Assembly: GCF_021405525.1 (NCBI RefSeq)
Contig: NZ_JAGQAG010000001.1
Span: forward strand, 62,001-126,000
Length of the DNA stretch: 64,000 nucleotides
Reading direction: 5' to 3'
DNA from: Ruegeria pomeroyi
GTDB lineage: Bacteria; Pseudomonadota; Alphaproteobacteria; Rhodobacterales; Rhodobacteraceae
A program made the translations under genes and the position numbers. How positions within the stretch are numbered: the first letter of the stretch is position 1; each line of letters starts with the position of its first letter. This document shows positions 27,097 through 36,469 of this stretch, piece by piece. The notes beneath the pieces are model-generated. The model did no database searches. It was not told the origin of the DNA and saw only the letters and a list, made by a program, of their open reading frames with translations.

Positions 27097-27954
27097 CTAA
27101 TCGTTTAGTTGAGGAACCGCGATATTGTCGATCAGCCGGACCCCGTCGAGCCAGGCCGCCACCAGCAGGCGCGCGGGTTCGGTGGGCCGGTCGAGCGCGC
27201 GCAGACTGTCAGCCGCGCGCAGATCGAAATACTCGATATCGACAAAACCGGCGGCGCCCAGCGCCTCGCGCGCCGCGGGCGCCAGATCACCAAATGAGGC
27301 GCCAGCCGCCAGCTTCTCGGCCACCTGCCGCATGACGGGATAGAGCCGACCCGCTCGCTCCAGCCCGTCAGCCGAGAGCCTCATGTTGCGTGAGGACATC
27401 GCCAGTCCCGAAGGCTCGCGCACCGTGGGGCAGCCAATCACGGTGATCGGGATATCCAGATCCCGCGCCATGCGGGTCACCAACATCATCTGCTGGTAAT
27501 CCTTTTCGCCGAAATAGGCCCGGTCGGCCGCGGTTTGCAGGAACAGTTTCGCCACCACGGTCGCCACGCCGTCGAAATGGCCGGGGCGGCACGCCCCCTC
27601 CATTACATCGGTCAGACCCGAGACCGAAACGGTCGTGGCAAACCCCTCGGGATAGATCTGGTCGGGATCGGGCACATAGATCGCATCGACCCCATAAGGC
27701 GCCAGCTTGGCCGCGTCGGCCTCTTCGGTGCGGGGGTATTTGGCCAGATCCTCGGGGCTGTTGAACTGTTTCGGGTTGACGAAAATGGTCACCACCACCC
27801 GGTCGCAAGCCGCCTTGGCCGCCGCGACCAGCGACAGGTGGCCATCATGCAGCGCGCCCATCGTGGGCACCACACCGATGCGTTCGCCCGCACGCTTCCA
27901 ACCGGCGGTGGCGGCGCGCAGATCGGCCAGTTTGCGCAGGATCGGCGCGCTCAT
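27097..27954 (-). CDS. panC: Pantothenate synthetase
   Basis: A 285-residue enzyme that joins pantoate and beta-alanine using ATP in the last step of pantothenate synthesis. Adenylate-forming motifs are visible: [13 protein letters not shown] (HIGH-like), VFVNPKQF-type [16 protein letters not shown], and SGLAMSSRN (KMSKS-like). Its ATG overlaps the panB stop by 4 bp (ATGA), so the two are translationally coupled. Confidence 0.96.
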   Translation of the reverse strand: MSAPILRKLADLRAATAGWKRAGERIGVVPTMGALHDGHLSLVAAAKAACDRVVVTIFVNPKQFNSPEDLAKYPRTEEADAAKLAPYGVDAIYVPDPDQIYPEGFATTVSVSGLTDVMEGACRPGHFDGVATVVAKLFLQTAADRAYFGEKDYQQMMLVTRMARDLDIPITVIGCPTVREPSGLAMSSRNMRLSADGLERAGRLYPVMRQVAEKLAAGASFGDLAPAAREALGAAGFVDIEYFDLRAADSLRALDRPTEPARLLVAAWLDGVRLIDNIAVPQLND

Positions 27955-28790
27955 GCCTTGGGACCTTTGACAGGGGCCTGATCACCAAACACATGTTCTG
28001 CCGCCGGAAAGCTGCGCGCGCGGACCTCGGCGGCATATTCGGCAATCGCGGCCTCGGCCATTGGCCCCAGATCGGCATAGCGTTTGACGAATTTCGGTTT
28101 GAACGCGGTGAAAAAGCCCAGCATGTCATCCACCACCAATATCTGTCCGTCACACCCGGCCGAGGCCCCGATGCCGATGGTGGGAATCGCCACCTCGGCG
28201 GTGATCCGGTCGGCCAGCGTCGCGGGCACCTTCTCCAGCACGACCGAGAACGCGCCCGCATCGGCTACCGCATGCGCATCGGCCAGCACCGCCTGGGCCT
28301 GATCGTCGCGGCCCTGCACCTTGTAGCCGCCCAGCGTATTGATCGACTGCGGCGTCAGCCCGATATGGGCCATCACCGGAATGCCACGCTTCACCAGAAA
28401 CCGGATGGTTTCGGCCATCTCGACCCCGCCTTCCAGCTTGACCGCGCCGGCACCGGTCTCGGCCATCAGCCGGGCAGCATTGCGGAACGCCTGTGCCGGA
28501 CCCTCCTCGTAGCTGCCGAATGGCATGTCGATGACCAGCATCGCGCGTTCCAGCCCGCGCGCCACCGCCTGGCCGTGCAGGATCATCATCTCCATGGTCA
28601 CACCCAGGGTGGAACTGAGCCCATGCAGCACCATGCCGACACTGTCGCCCACCAGCACGAAATCGCAATGCCCATCCATCAGCCGCGCCATCGGAGTCGT
28701 ATAAGCGGTCAGGCTGACCAGCGGCACGCCCCCCTTTTGCGCCCGGATATCCTGGGCATTGGGGGCGGTCTTGCGGGCAGTCGCACTCAT
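27951..28790 (-). CDS. panB: 3-methyl-2-oxobutanoate hydroxymethyltransferase
   Basis: A 279-residue TIM-barrel enzyme that makes ketopantoate from alpha-ketoisovalerate and methylene-tetrahydrofolate. Family signatures are [22 protein letters not shown] (Asp binds Mg), [16 protein letters not shown] and [10 protein letters not shown]. The ATG at 28790 has AGGACTGG upstream; the longer frame is not conserved-looking. First gene of the panB-panC pair. Divergent from the ABC binding-protein gene, with 170 bp of shared upstream region. Confidence 0.96.
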   Translation of the reverse strand: MSATARKTAPNAQDIRAQKGGVPLVSLTAYTTPMARLMDGHCDFVLVGDSVGMVLHGLSSTLGVTMEMMILHGQAVARGLERAMLVIDMPFGSYEEGPAQAFRNAARLMAETGAGAVKLEGGVEMAETIRFLVKRGIPVMAHIGLTPQSINTLGGYKVQGRDDQAQAVLADAHAVADAGAFSVVLEKVPATLADRITAEVAIPTIGIGASAGCDGQILVVDDMLGFFTAFKPKFVKRYADLGPMAEAAIAEYAAEVRARSFPAAEHVFGDQAPVKGPKA

Positions 28791-28835
28791 TTCCAGTCCT
28801 CCACGGAAAATGTTGCATCGCAGCATAGATATTTC

Positions 28836-28860
28836 GCAATCGCAGCGAAAGCCCGATTGC
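28836..28860. promoter_or_regulatory. Inverted repeat in the panB / binding-protein divergent region
   Basis: GCAATCG (28836-28842) and CGATTGC (28854-28860) form an inverted repeat with an 11-nt spacer, 46 bp upstream of panB and 100 bp upstream of the ABC gene. Possible operator; no regulator identified. Confidence 0.3.
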
Positions 28861-28960
28861 GCCAACAATTCCTTGATTGCCCCGGGATTTGCGGAAACAG
28901 TGAGGCAAGCCGTGGCGGGGTCACGATCCCGTCAGACGAAACCAAACGGGGAGAGTTGGA

Positions 28961-30448
28961 ATGAAACGGTTTGTAAAACAGGGGTTTGTCTCTGGTCTGG
29001 CGCTGAGTGCCGCTTTGATCGCCGGGGCCGCCTGGGCCAAGGATGACATCACCATCGCAATGCAGTTGGAGCCGCCGCATCTGGACCCAACCAGCGCTGC
29101 GGCGCAGGCCATCGACTCGGTGGTCTATGTGAATATTTTCGAGGGATTGACCCGCTTTATGGGCGATGGATCGATCGTCCCCGCCTTGGCCGAAAGCTGG
29201 GAGATCTCGGAGGATGGCACCGTCTACACCTTCAAGCTGCACGAGGGCGTGACCTTCCATGACGGCTCGGCGATGGATGCCGAGGACGTCAAGTTCAGCC
29301 TGGATCGCGCCCGCGCCGAAGACAGCGCCAATGCGCAAAAGGCGCTGTTCGCCGGGATCGACAGCGTTGATGTGGTCGATCCGCTGACCGTCAAGGTGAC
29401 GCTGACCGAACCCAACGGCAATTTCCTGTTCAACATGGCCTGGGGCGATGCGGTGATCGTGGCGCCCGAGAGCATCGAGACCATCAAGACCGCGCCGGTG
29501 GGCACCGGCCCCTATACGTTTGGCGAATGGGTGCAGGGCGACAAGATCGTGCTGAACCGCAACACCGGTTATTGGGGTGACCAGCCGGCGCTCGCGCAAG
29601 CGACGTTCAAGTTCATTTCGGACCCCACAGCCGCCTTCGCCGCAATGATGGCCGAGGATGTTGACGTGTTCACCGGCTTCCCCGCGCCCGAGAACCTGCC
29701 GCAATTCGAAGCCGACCCCCGGTTCCAGGTGCTGGTCGGGTCGACCGAGGGGGAAACCATCCTCTCGACCAACAACAAGCAGGCGCCATTTGACAACGTC
29801 AAGGTGCGCCAGGCGATGGCCCATGCCATCGACCGCCAGGCGATCATCGACGGCGCGATGTTCGGATATGGCACCCCGATCGGCACGCATTTCGCACCGC
29901 ACAACCCGGCCTATGTCGATCTGACCGGCAACTCTGCCTATGACCCGGACAAGGCCAAGGCACTGTTGGCCGAGGCCGGTCTGCCGGATGGGTTCGAAAC
30001 CACGCTGCATTTGCCGCCCCCCTCTTACGCGCGGCGCGGCGGCGAGATCATTGCGGCCCAGCTGGCCGAGGTCGGCATCAAGGCCGAGATCATCAATGTC
30101 GAATGGGCGCAATGGCTGGAAACCGTGTTCAAGGGCAAGAACTTTGGCCTGACCATCGTCAGCCATACCGAACCGATGGATATCGGCATCTACGCCCGGC
30201 CTGAATACTACTTCCAGTACGACAATCCAGCGTTTCAGGAACTGATGACGACGCTGAACTCGACCACCGACCCGGACAAGCGGACCGAGCTGATGCAACA
30301 GGCGCAGCGCATCATCTCCGAGGATTACGTGAACGGCTACCTGTTCCAGCTTGCCGCACTGAGCGTGGCCAAGGCCGGTGTGCAGGGCCTGTGGGCCAAT
30401 GCGCCCACCGCCGCGACCGATCTGTCGGCGATCAGCTGGTCCGAGTAA
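28961..30448 (+). CDS. ABC transporter substrate-binding protein, peptide/nickel (family 5)
   Basis: A 495-residue periplasmic binding protein. Signal peptide ends at AGAAWA-KDD. The SBP_bac_5 body shows EPPHLDPTSAAAQ, NIFEGLTRF, PALAESWEISEDGTVYTFKLHEGVTFHDG, APVGTGPYTF and VRQAMAHAIDRQAI. It captures di/oligopeptides or a similar solute for the permeases encoded downstream. Ligand is not readable. A stacked hairpin element with a T-tract lies between this stop and the first permease gene and probably makes its mRNA more abundant than the rest of the operon. Confidence 0.92.
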   Translation: MKRFVKQGFVSGLALSAALIAGAAWAKDDITIAMQLEPPHLDPTSAAAQAIDSVVYVNIFEGLTRFMGDGSIVPALAESWEISEDGTVYTFKLHEGVTFHDGSAMDAEDVKFSLDRARAEDSANAQKALFAGIDSVDVVDPLTVKVTLTEPNGNFLFNMAWGDAVIVAPESIETIKTAPVGTGPYTFGEWVQGDKIVLNRNTGYWGDQPALAQATFKFISDPTAAFAAMMAEDVDVFTGFPAPENLPQFEADPRFQVLVGSTEGETILSTNNKQAPFDNVKVRQAMAHAIDRQAIIDGAMFGYGTPIGTHFAPHNPAYVDLTGNSAYDPDKAKALLAEAGLPDGFETTLHLPPPSYARRGGEIIAAQLAEVGIKAEIINVEWAQWLETVFKGKNFGLTIVSHTEPMDIGIYARPEYYFQYDNPAFQELMTTLNSTTDPDKRTELMQQAQRIISEDYVNGYLFQLAALSVAKAGVQGLWANAPTAATDLSAISWSE

Positions 30449-30457
30449 GGCGCGGGA

Positions 30458-30532
30458 CCATTTTCTGACCCAGAAAATGGCTCAGAAAATCTGCGATTTT
30501 CTGGCTCGCCGCTCCGGCGGCGGGTCTTTTTT
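30458..30532 (+). repeat. Triple-hairpin element A, between binding-protein and permease genes
   Basis: Three consecutive hairpins. First: CCATTTTCTG / CAGAAAATGG with loop ACC (30458-30480). Second: CAGAAAATC / GATTTTCTG with loop TGC (30483-30503). Third: CGCCGC / GCGGCG around TCCG (30507-30522), followed by a run of T residues (30527-30532). The last is a plausible leaky intrinsic terminator. The first two resemble the hairpins at 36397 and 62826. Confidence 0.7.
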
Positions 30533-30556
30533 CCGAATGGGTGGCATCGACCCGAC

Positions 30557-31504
30557 ATGCTCCGCTACAGCCTGAAACGCGCGCTCTCGCTGACGATCAG
30601 CCTGGCCATTGCAAGCCTGGTCATCTTTGCGGTGATCGAGATCGCCCCGGGGGATCCGGCCTCGTTCATGCTGGGCGTCAACGCGCAACCCGATACGCTG
30701 GCCGCGCTGCGCACAGAGCTGGGTCTGGATCAGTCAAAGGCCGAACGCTATGTCAGCTGGGTGACCGGCATGCTGCGCGGCGATTTCGGTACCTCTTATA
30801 CCTATCGCACCCCTGTCTCGCAGATGATCGCGGACCGGCTCTGGGTGTCGCTGCCGCTCGCGCTCTACGCGCTGGCGCTGTCCACCGCCATCGCCCTGCC
30901 CGCCGGTATCTATGCCGCAGCCCGCCGGGGCAAACCCGGCGATCTGGCGGTGATGGGCGCGACCCAGCTGGGCGTCGCGGTGCCTAATTTCTGGTTCGCC
31001 ATGATGCTGGTGCTGATTTTTGCGATCAACCTGCGCTGGTTCAACGCGGGCGGCTTTGCCGGCTGGGACAAGGGGCTCGTCGCGGGCCTGCACTCGCTGA
31101 CCCTGCCCGCCATTGCGCTGGCCCTGCCTCAGGCGGCGATCCTGGCTCGGGTGATGCGCTCGGCCCTGCTCGACATTCTGGGCGAGGATTTCATGCGCAC
31201 CGCGCGGGCCAAGGGCCTGACCCGCCGCCAGGCGCTGTGGCGGCACGGGCTGCGCAATGCGCTGATCCCGGTGCTGACCATCATCGGCCTGCAATTCTCG
31301 TTCCTGCTGGCGGGATCGATCATCATCGAGCAGGTGTTCTATCTGCCCGGCCTCGGACGGCTGGTGTTTCAGGCCATCTCGGCGCGCGACCTGATCGTGG
31401 TGGAATCGGTCGTCATGCTGCTGGTCTTTGCGGTGATCACCGTCAATTTCCTGGTCGATCTGGCCTATGCAGCGGTCGATCCACGCCTGAGGTCCCGGAC
31501 ATGA
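30557..31504 (+). CDS. ABC transporter permease (DppB/OppB type)
   Basis: A 315-residue inner-membrane permease with six hydrophobic segments. It has the DppB start MLRYSLKRALSLTISLAIASLVIFAVIEI in outline, the LGLDQS segment, and the EAA-type loop (ARAKGLTRRQALWRHGLRNALIP) that docks on the ATPase. It forms a heterodimeric channel with the next gene product. Stop overlaps the next start by 4 bp (ATGA). Confidence 0.92.
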   Translation: MLRYSLKRALSLTISLAIASLVIFAVIEIAPGDPASFMLGVNAQPDTLAALRTELGLDQSKAERYVSWVTGMLRGDFGTSYTYRTPVSQMIADRLWVSLPLALYALALSTAIALPAGIYAAARRGKPGDLAVMGATQLGVAVPNFWFAMMLVLIFAINLRWFNAGGFAGWDKGLVAGLHSLTLPAIALALPQAAILARVMRSALLDILGEDFMRTARAKGLTRRQALWRHGLRNALIPVLTIIGLQFSFLLAGSIIIEQVFYLPGLGRLVFQAISARDLIVVESVVMLLVFAVITVNFLVDLAYAAVDPRLRSRT

Positions 31505-32316
31505 GCCGCAACCTGATCCTGGGCGCGGGCCTGTCGTCGCTGGTGGTGCTGGCCGCGCTCCTCTCGTTCGTCTGGACACCCTACGACTACGCGGCGCTCA
31601 ACATCCCGGCCAAACTGCAAACCCCGAATGGGCAGCACTGGTTCGGCACCGACCATTTCGGGCGCGACATGTTTTCGATGATCATGGTCGGTGCGCGCAC
31701 CTCGATTGCGGTGGCCCTGTTGGCCGTGGGCATCGGCATGAGCCTGGGCGTACCGCTGGGCCTGACCGCCGCGGCGCGCAAGGGGTCGTGGCTGGACGAG
31801 TTGATCATGCGCGGCAACGATCTGGTCTTTGCCTTCCCCTCGCTGGTGATCGCCATCCTGATCACCGCGGTCTTTGGCGCTGGCGCCGTCAACGCCATCA
31901 TCGCGATCGGCATCTTCAACATCCCCGTCTTTGCCCGCATCACCCGTGGCGCGGCGCTCAGCCTGTGGGAGCGCGAATTCATCCTGGCCGCGCGCGTCGC
32001 GGGTAAGGGTGCGGCGCGCATTTCGGCCGAACATATCCTGCCCAACGTGGCCAACCTGTTGATCGTGCAGGGCACCATCCAGTTCTCGCTGGGCATTCTG
32101 GCCGAAGCGGGGCTGAGCTATGTCGGACTTGGCGCGCAACCGCCGACGCCCAGCTGGGGCCGGATGCTGGCCGATGCACAGACCATGGTCAGTTTCGCGC
32201 CGCATCTCGCACTGATTCCGGGGCTGGCCATCATCCTGACCGTGCTGGGGCTGAACCTGATGGGTGACGGGCTGCGCGACTGGCTTGACCCCCGGCTCAG
32301 GGTGGCCCGCACATGA
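31501..32316 (+). CDS. ABC transporter permease (DppC/OppC type)
   Basis: A 271-residue partner permease. N-terminal helix, then HWFGTDHFGRDMFSMIMVGARTS (the DppC signature region), and an EAA loop AARVAGKGAARISAEHILPN. Ends with LNLMGDGLRDWLDPRLR, typical of the family. Start and stop both overlap neighbours by 4 bp, so the whole transporter is translated as a coupled unit. Confidence 0.92.
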   Translation: MSRNLILGAGLSSLVVLAALLSFVWTPYDYAALNIPAKLQTPNGQHWFGTDHFGRDMFSMIMVGARTSIAVALLAVGIGMSLGVPLGLTAAARKGSWLDELIMRGNDLVFAFPSLVIAILITAVFGAGAVNAIIAIGIFNIPVFARITRGAALSLWEREFILAARVAGKGAARISAEHILPNVANLLIVQGTIQFSLGILAEAGLSYVGLGAQPPTPSWGRMLADAQTMVSFAPHLALIPGLAIILTVLGLNLMGDGLRDWLDPRLRVART

Positions 32317-33911
32317 GCCTGTTGCAGATCACCGACCTGTCGCTCTCGATCCATGCCTATGAGATCCTCAAGCGCGTGAACCTGACCATCGCGCCGGGTG
32401 AGATCGTCGCCGTCACCGGCGAGAGCGGCTCGGGCAAGTCGATGACGGCGCTGGCAGTGATGCAGCTGTTGCCCGGAGGCGCGCGCGCCAGTGGCTCGAT
32501 CCAGCTGGACGGTCAAGAAATTCTGACCCTGCCCGAGGCGCAGATGTGCGCCCTGCGCGGCGCGGCGGTCGGCATGGTGTTTCAGGAACCGATGACGGCG
32601 CTGAACCCGGTCAAGACCATCGGCGATCAGGTGATGGAGACGATCCTGATCCACGAGGCGATGACGCCCGACAGGGCCGAAGAGCGCGCGCGCGAGGTTC
32701 TGACCCGCGTCGGGCTGCCGCCCGACCGGTTCCCGCTGTCGCGCTATCCGCATGAGCTCAGCGGTGGACAGCGCCAGCGCGTGGTCATCGCCATGGCCAT
32801 CGCGCTGCGCCCGAAACTGCTGATCGCGGACGAGCCGACCACCGCGCTCGACGTCACCACGCAGGCGCAGATCCTCGACCTGCTCAAGGGGCTGGTGCAG
32901 GAATACGGCATGGGCATGCTGATGATCACCCATGATCTGGCCGTTGTTGCCGACATGGCCGACCATATCACCGTCATGCGCCATGGCGAGGTAGTCGAGG
33001 CCGCCCCGACCCAGCGCCTGCTGACCGGTATGAGCCATCCCTATACCAGGATGCTGTTCGCTGCCTCGGACCACCGCGTGACCCTGCCGGCGCCACCACC
33101 ACCCGCGCCGCTGCTCAAGGTATCGGATGTGGTGCGCGACTATGCCCTGCCGCGCACCCGGCTGTTTGCGCGCCCGGGCCATCACCGCGCCGTCGATCAT
33201 GTCAGCTTTACGCTGAACCGGGGCGAGCGGCTGGGCCTGGTCGGGGAATCCGGCTGTGGCAAGTCCACCCTGACCCGCGCCATCCTGGGGCTGGAACCGG
33301 TTCAGAGCGGCGAAATCCGTCTGGCGGGGCAACCGGTCTTTGACGGCAAACGTGCCAATCCCGAAATCCGCCGCCGCATGCAGGTGGTGTTTCAGGATCC
33401 TTACGGCAGTTTCAACCCGCGCCACCGGGTCGACCGGCTGGTGACCGAACCGTTTCACCTGCTCGATACGCCGCCCACCGGGTCGGAGCGCAGCGACCGC
33501 ATTGCCGAAATGCTGACCGCCGTCGGCCTGTCGCCCGACGACGCGGGTAAGTATATCCACGAGTTTTCCGGCGGCCAGCGCCAGCGCATCGCCATTGCCC
33601 GGGCGCTGATCATCCGGCCCCAGTTGATCCTGTTCGACGAGGCGGTCTCGGCGCTTGATGTCTCGGTCCGGGCGCAGATCCTCGACCTGCTGGCGCAGCT
33701 TTGCTCCGAATATGACCTGACCTATCTGTTCATCAGCCATGATCTGAGCGTGGTTCGCACGATCACCGACCGGGTGCTGGTGATGCAATCGGGCCGCATC
33801 GTGGAGCAAGGAGATACAGAACAGGTCTTTTCCGACCCCGCGCATCCCTATACCCGCGCCTTGATCGCCGCCGCGCCGCAGCTTCCCGAAACCGGAGCGC
33901 GACAGGCATGA
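32313..33911 (+). CDS. Fused ABC ATPase (DppD-DppF type, two nucleotide-binding domains)
   Basis: A 532-residue protein with two complete ABC ATPases in tandem. Domain 1: Walker A GESGSGKS (36-43), signature LSGGQRQR, Walker [13 protein letters not shown], switch MITHDLAVV. Domain 2: Walker A GESGCGKS (about 311), signature FSGGQRQR, Walker [13 protein letters not shown], switch FISHDLSVV. The C-terminal [12 protein letters not shown] is the oligopeptide-transporter tail. One polypeptide thus replaces the usual separate D and F subunits. All catalytic motifs are intact. Confidence 0.93.
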   Translation: MSLLQITDLSLSIHAYEILKRVNLTIAPGEIVAVTGESGSGKSMTALAVMQLLPGGARASGSIQLDGQEILTLPEAQMCALRGAAVGMVFQEPMTALNPVKTIGDQVMETILIHEAMTPDRAEERAREVLTRVGLPPDRFPLSRYPHELSGGQRQRVVIAMAIALRPKLLIADEPTTALDVTTQAQILDLLKGLVQEYGMGMLMITHDLAVVADMADHITVMRHGEVVEAAPTQRLLTGMSHPYTRMLFAASDHRVTLPAPPPPAPLLKVSDVVRDYALPRTRLFARPGHHRAVDHVSFTLNRGERLGLVGESGCGKSTLTRAILGLEPVQSGEIRLAGQPVFDGKRANPEIRRRMQVVFQDPYGSFNPRHRVDRLVTEPFHLLDTPPTGSERSDRIAEMLTAVGLSPDDAGKYIHEFSGGQRQRIAIARALIIRPQLILFDEAVSALDVSVRAQILDLLAQLCSEYDLTYLFISHDLSVVRTITDRVLVMQSGRIVEQGDTEQVFSDPAHPYTRALIAAAPQLPETGARQA

Positions 33912-33964
33912 CCCTTCTTCTGGCAATTATTCCCCAAGCCAGGGAACACAGCCGCGCAACTGCT

Positions 33965-33976
33965 CTGACCAATCAG
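33965..33976. promoter_or_regulatory. Palindrome-like motif upstream of aldehyde dehydrogenase gene
   Basis: CTGACCAATCAG, 68 bp before the ATG. Its reverse complement CTGATTGGTCAG shares TGATTGGYCAG with the motif upstream of betB at 50142. It may be a binding site for a BetI-like regulator, by analogy only. Confidence 0.35.
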
Positions 33977-34044
33977 TCCGACCTGCCCCCGAACGATAGC
34001 CGATTTCGAAAACCTATTGCTTTGCCATCGACAAGGAGACCGCA

Positions 34045-35496
34045 ATGACCCTTCCCCTCTGGTTCGATCCCACGCTCTGCCTCATCCGTGGCCAATGGCA
34101 ATCGGCTGCCAGCAGTGACACACTGCCACTGATCAACCCCTCTGACGGCTCCGAGATCTGTCGCATCGCCCGTGGCACCGCGCCTGATATCGACGCTGCC
34201 GTAATCGCGGCAGAGACTGCACTGGCTGGTGACTGGGGCCGGATGACCGCGACCGAACGGGGCCGTATCCTGTCTCGGCTGGGCCAGTTGGTGCTGGAGC
34301 GGGTCGAGGATCTGGCAGTGATCGAGGCCGCGGACGTGGGCAAGCCGCTGACCCAGGCCCGCGCCGATGCGGTGGCGCTGGCGCGGTATTGCGAATTCTA
34401 CGGCGGTGCCGCCGACAAGGTGATGGGCGAGACCATTCCCTATCTCGACGGCTATACCGTCTATACCCTGCGCGAGCCGCACGGGGTCACCGGCCATATC
34501 GTACCCTGGAACTATCCGATGCAGATCATCGGCCGCTCGGTCGGGGCGGCGCTGGCCATGGGCAATGCCTGCGTGTTGAAACCGGCGGAAGAGGCCTGTC
34601 TGACCGCGCTGGTCTTTGCCGATCTGGCGATGCAGGCGGGGCTACCCGCCGGCGCGCTGAACGTGGTTCCGGGGCTGGGGGCCGAGGCGGGCGCGGCACT
34701 GTCGGCGCATCCCGGCGTGCATCATATCTCGTTCACCGGATCGGTCGCCACCGGCGCGCTGGTGCAACAGGCGGCGGGGCGTAACGTGGTGCCGGTGACG
34801 CTGGAACTTGGGGGCAAGTCGCCGCAGCTGGTGTTCGACGATGCCGATCTGGATGCTGCGCTGCCATTCCTGGTGAATGCCGGATGCCAGAATGCCGGCC
34901 AGACCTGCTCTGCCTCTTCGCGGATTCTGGCCCAGCGCGGTGTGTATGAAGAGGTCAAGGCGCGGATGGCTGCCGCCTATTCCGAGCTGACCGTAGGCCC
35001 GGCGATGGAAGACTTGCGCGTCGGTCCGCTGATCTCGGCCCGGCAAAAGGAGATCGTGACCGGGTTTCTGAGCCGAGGCGCCGACCTGACCATCGCGGCG
35101 CAGGGCAGGATCGTGGACCACGCCCCCGAAAGCGGGGCCTATGTCCGCCCGACGCTTTTTGCCGATGTGCCCCCCGATCATGCGCTGGCCCGGGACGAGA
35201 TCTTTGGCCCGGTGCAGGTCCTGATCCCGTTTGACACCGAAGAACAGGCCGTCGAGATCGCCAATGGCACCGATTACGGGCTGGTCGCGAGCATCTGGAC
35301 CCGCGACGGCGCGCGCCAGATGCGACTGGCCAAGCGGCTGCGGGCCGGACAGGTCTTTGTCAACAACTACGGCGCCGGAGGTGGGGTCGAGCTGCCCTTT
35401 GGCGGGGTTGGCAAGTCCGGTCACGGGCGCGAGAAAGGGTTCGAGGCGCTTTACGGCTTTTCGCAGCTCAAGACAGTCGCCGCGCGGCACGGCTGA
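34045..35496 (+). CDS. Aldehyde dehydrogenase, NAD(P)-dependent
   Basis: A 483-residue ALDH superfamily enzyme. VPWNYPMQI precedes the cofactor fold, FTGSVATGALV binds NAD, the general-base Glu is in LELGGKSPQLVFDDADLD, and the catalytic Cys is in NAGQTCSASSR. The C-terminal LPFGGVGKSGHGREKG is typical of the betaine/gamma-aminobutyraldehyde-like group. Substrate is uncertain. CAAGGAGAC lies before the ATG. It follows the peptide ABC operon by 133 bp and has its own upstream motif, so it is probably a separate transcription unit with the EamA gene 2 bp downstream. Confidence 0.9.
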   Translation: MTLPLWFDPTLCLIRGQWQSAASSDTLPLINPSDGSEICRIARGTAPDIDAAVIAAETALAGDWGRMTATERGRILSRLGQLVLERVEDLAVIEAADVGKPLTQARADAVALARYCEFYGGAADKVMGETIPYLDGYTVYTLREPHGVTGHIVPWNYPMQIIGRSVGAALAMGNACVLKPAEEACLTALVFADLAMQAGLPAGALNVVPGLGAEAGAALSAHPGVHHISFTGSVATGALVQQAAGRNVVPVTLELGGKSPQLVFDDADLDAALPFLVNAGCQNAGQTCSASSRILAQRGVYEEVKARMAAAYSELTVGPAMEDLRVGPLISARQKEIVTGFLSRGADLTIAAQGRIVDHAPESGAYVRPTLFADVPPDHALARDEIFGPVQVLIPFDTEEQAVEIANGTDYGLVASIWTRDGARQMRLAKRLRAGQVFVNNYGAGGGVELPFGGVGKSGHGREKGFEALYGFSQLKTVAARHG

Positions 35497-35498
35497 GG

Positions 35499-36413
35499 AT
35501 GAGCGCGCGCAGCGGAGATAACGTGGTTCTTGCCATCCTGCTGTCGCTGCTGGCGCTGGTCCTGTTCGACATGATGGGGCTGATCATCAAGTACCTGTCG
35601 CCGCGCTATGGGGCGGCGGAACTTTCGGCCTATCGCAACTTCTTCGGGGTCTTTCCCAGCTTGATAGCACTGTGGTCATCGCGTGCCTGGCACAGTGCGG
35701 GGCGGCCTCTGCGGATCCGGCAGTGGCGCCTGGGGCTGATGCGCGGGGTCTATGTGACCTTTGCCCAGTTCCTGTTCTACTATTCGCTGGGCAAGTTGGC
35801 CTTTGCGACCGCCTCGACCATCACCTATGCCAATGCGGTGTTCATGACCGCGCTTGCGGTGCCTCTGCTGGGTGAGCGTGTCGGCCTGATGCGCTGGGCC
35901 GCGGTGCTGCTGGGCTTTGCCGGGGTGCTGATGGTGATGAAGCCTGGCAGCGACAGTTTCTCGCCGGATGCGCTGGCGCCGCTGGGGGCTGCGTTCCTCT
36001 ATGCGCTGACCGGGGTGTCGGCGCGGCAGATGGACAGCGCGGTGCCAAGCGCGCTGATCAACCTCTATTCGGTTGTGGCCGCTCTTTTCGGGGCGCTGGC
36101 GCTGGCGCTGCTGAGCGGCGGGTTCACCCCGCTTGTCCAATGGTCAGACCTGGGATGGATCGCTGCAATGGGAGGGTTCGGAGGAACAGCGGTGCTGTGT
36201 CTGGTGACCTCCTACCGGATGACCGAGCAGAGCAATCTGGCCCCCTTCAGCTATTTCGGCATTCCCATCGCCTTTGTCGCGGGCTGGCTGGTGTTCGACG
36301 AAACCCCTTGGGCCGATCTGTTCCCTGGCGCGCTTCTCATCGCGGGTGGTGGGCTGATGATCGTTTGGCGCGAAAGGATCAGATCGCGGGCAGGGCGACG
36401 AATTTCAGAATGA
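35499..36413 (+). CDS. EamA/DMT-family permease
   Basis: A 304-residue protein with ten predicted hydrophobic segments in two EamA repeats (about 10-145 and 155-295). Each repeat ends in a LLGFAGVLMVMKPG- or LIAGGGLMIVW-like helix. Such permeases move metabolites or amino acids; substrate unknown. It starts 2 bp after the aldehyde dehydrogenase stop. The TGA stop lies inside the stem of a perfect 11-bp hairpin, the first of the three in the 36397-36468 element. Confidence 0.87.
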   Translation: MSARSGDNVVLAILLSLLALVLFDMMGLIIKYLSPRYGAAELSAYRNFFGVFPSLIALWSSRAWHSAGRPLRIRQWRLGLMRGVYVTFAQFLFYYSLGKLAFATASTITYANAVFMTALAVPLLGERVGLMRWAAVLLGFAGVLMVMKPGSDSFSPDALAPLGAAFLYALTGVSARQMDSAVPSALINLYSVVAALFGALALALLSGGFTPLVQWSDLGWIAAMGGFGGTAVLCLVTSYRMTEQSNLAPFSYFGIPIAFVAGWLVFDETPWADLFPGALLIAGGGLMIVWRERIRSRAGRRISE

Positions 36414-36468
36414 AATTCGTCCCGTTTTCCGGGTCGGAAAACGACCCGAAATCCGTGCCGGATTTCGG
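36397..36468. repeat. Triple-hairpin element B, between EamA gene and pncB
   Basis: Hairpin 1: GACGAATTTCA / TGAAATTCGTC, loop GAA (36397-36421). Hairpin 2: CGTTTTCC / GGAAAACG, loop GGGTC (36423-36443). Hairpin 3: CCGAAATCC / GGATTTCGG, loop GTGCC (36446-36468). It fills the space between two convergent stop codons. Hairpin 2 is almost identical to hairpin 3 of the element at 62826. Confidence 0.75.
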
Positions 36469-36469
36469 T

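Noticed and set aside
32118-33926. 602-codon minus-strand frame opposite the fused ABC ATPase
   Set aside because: Antisense shadow; the plus strand carries all ABC motifs twice.
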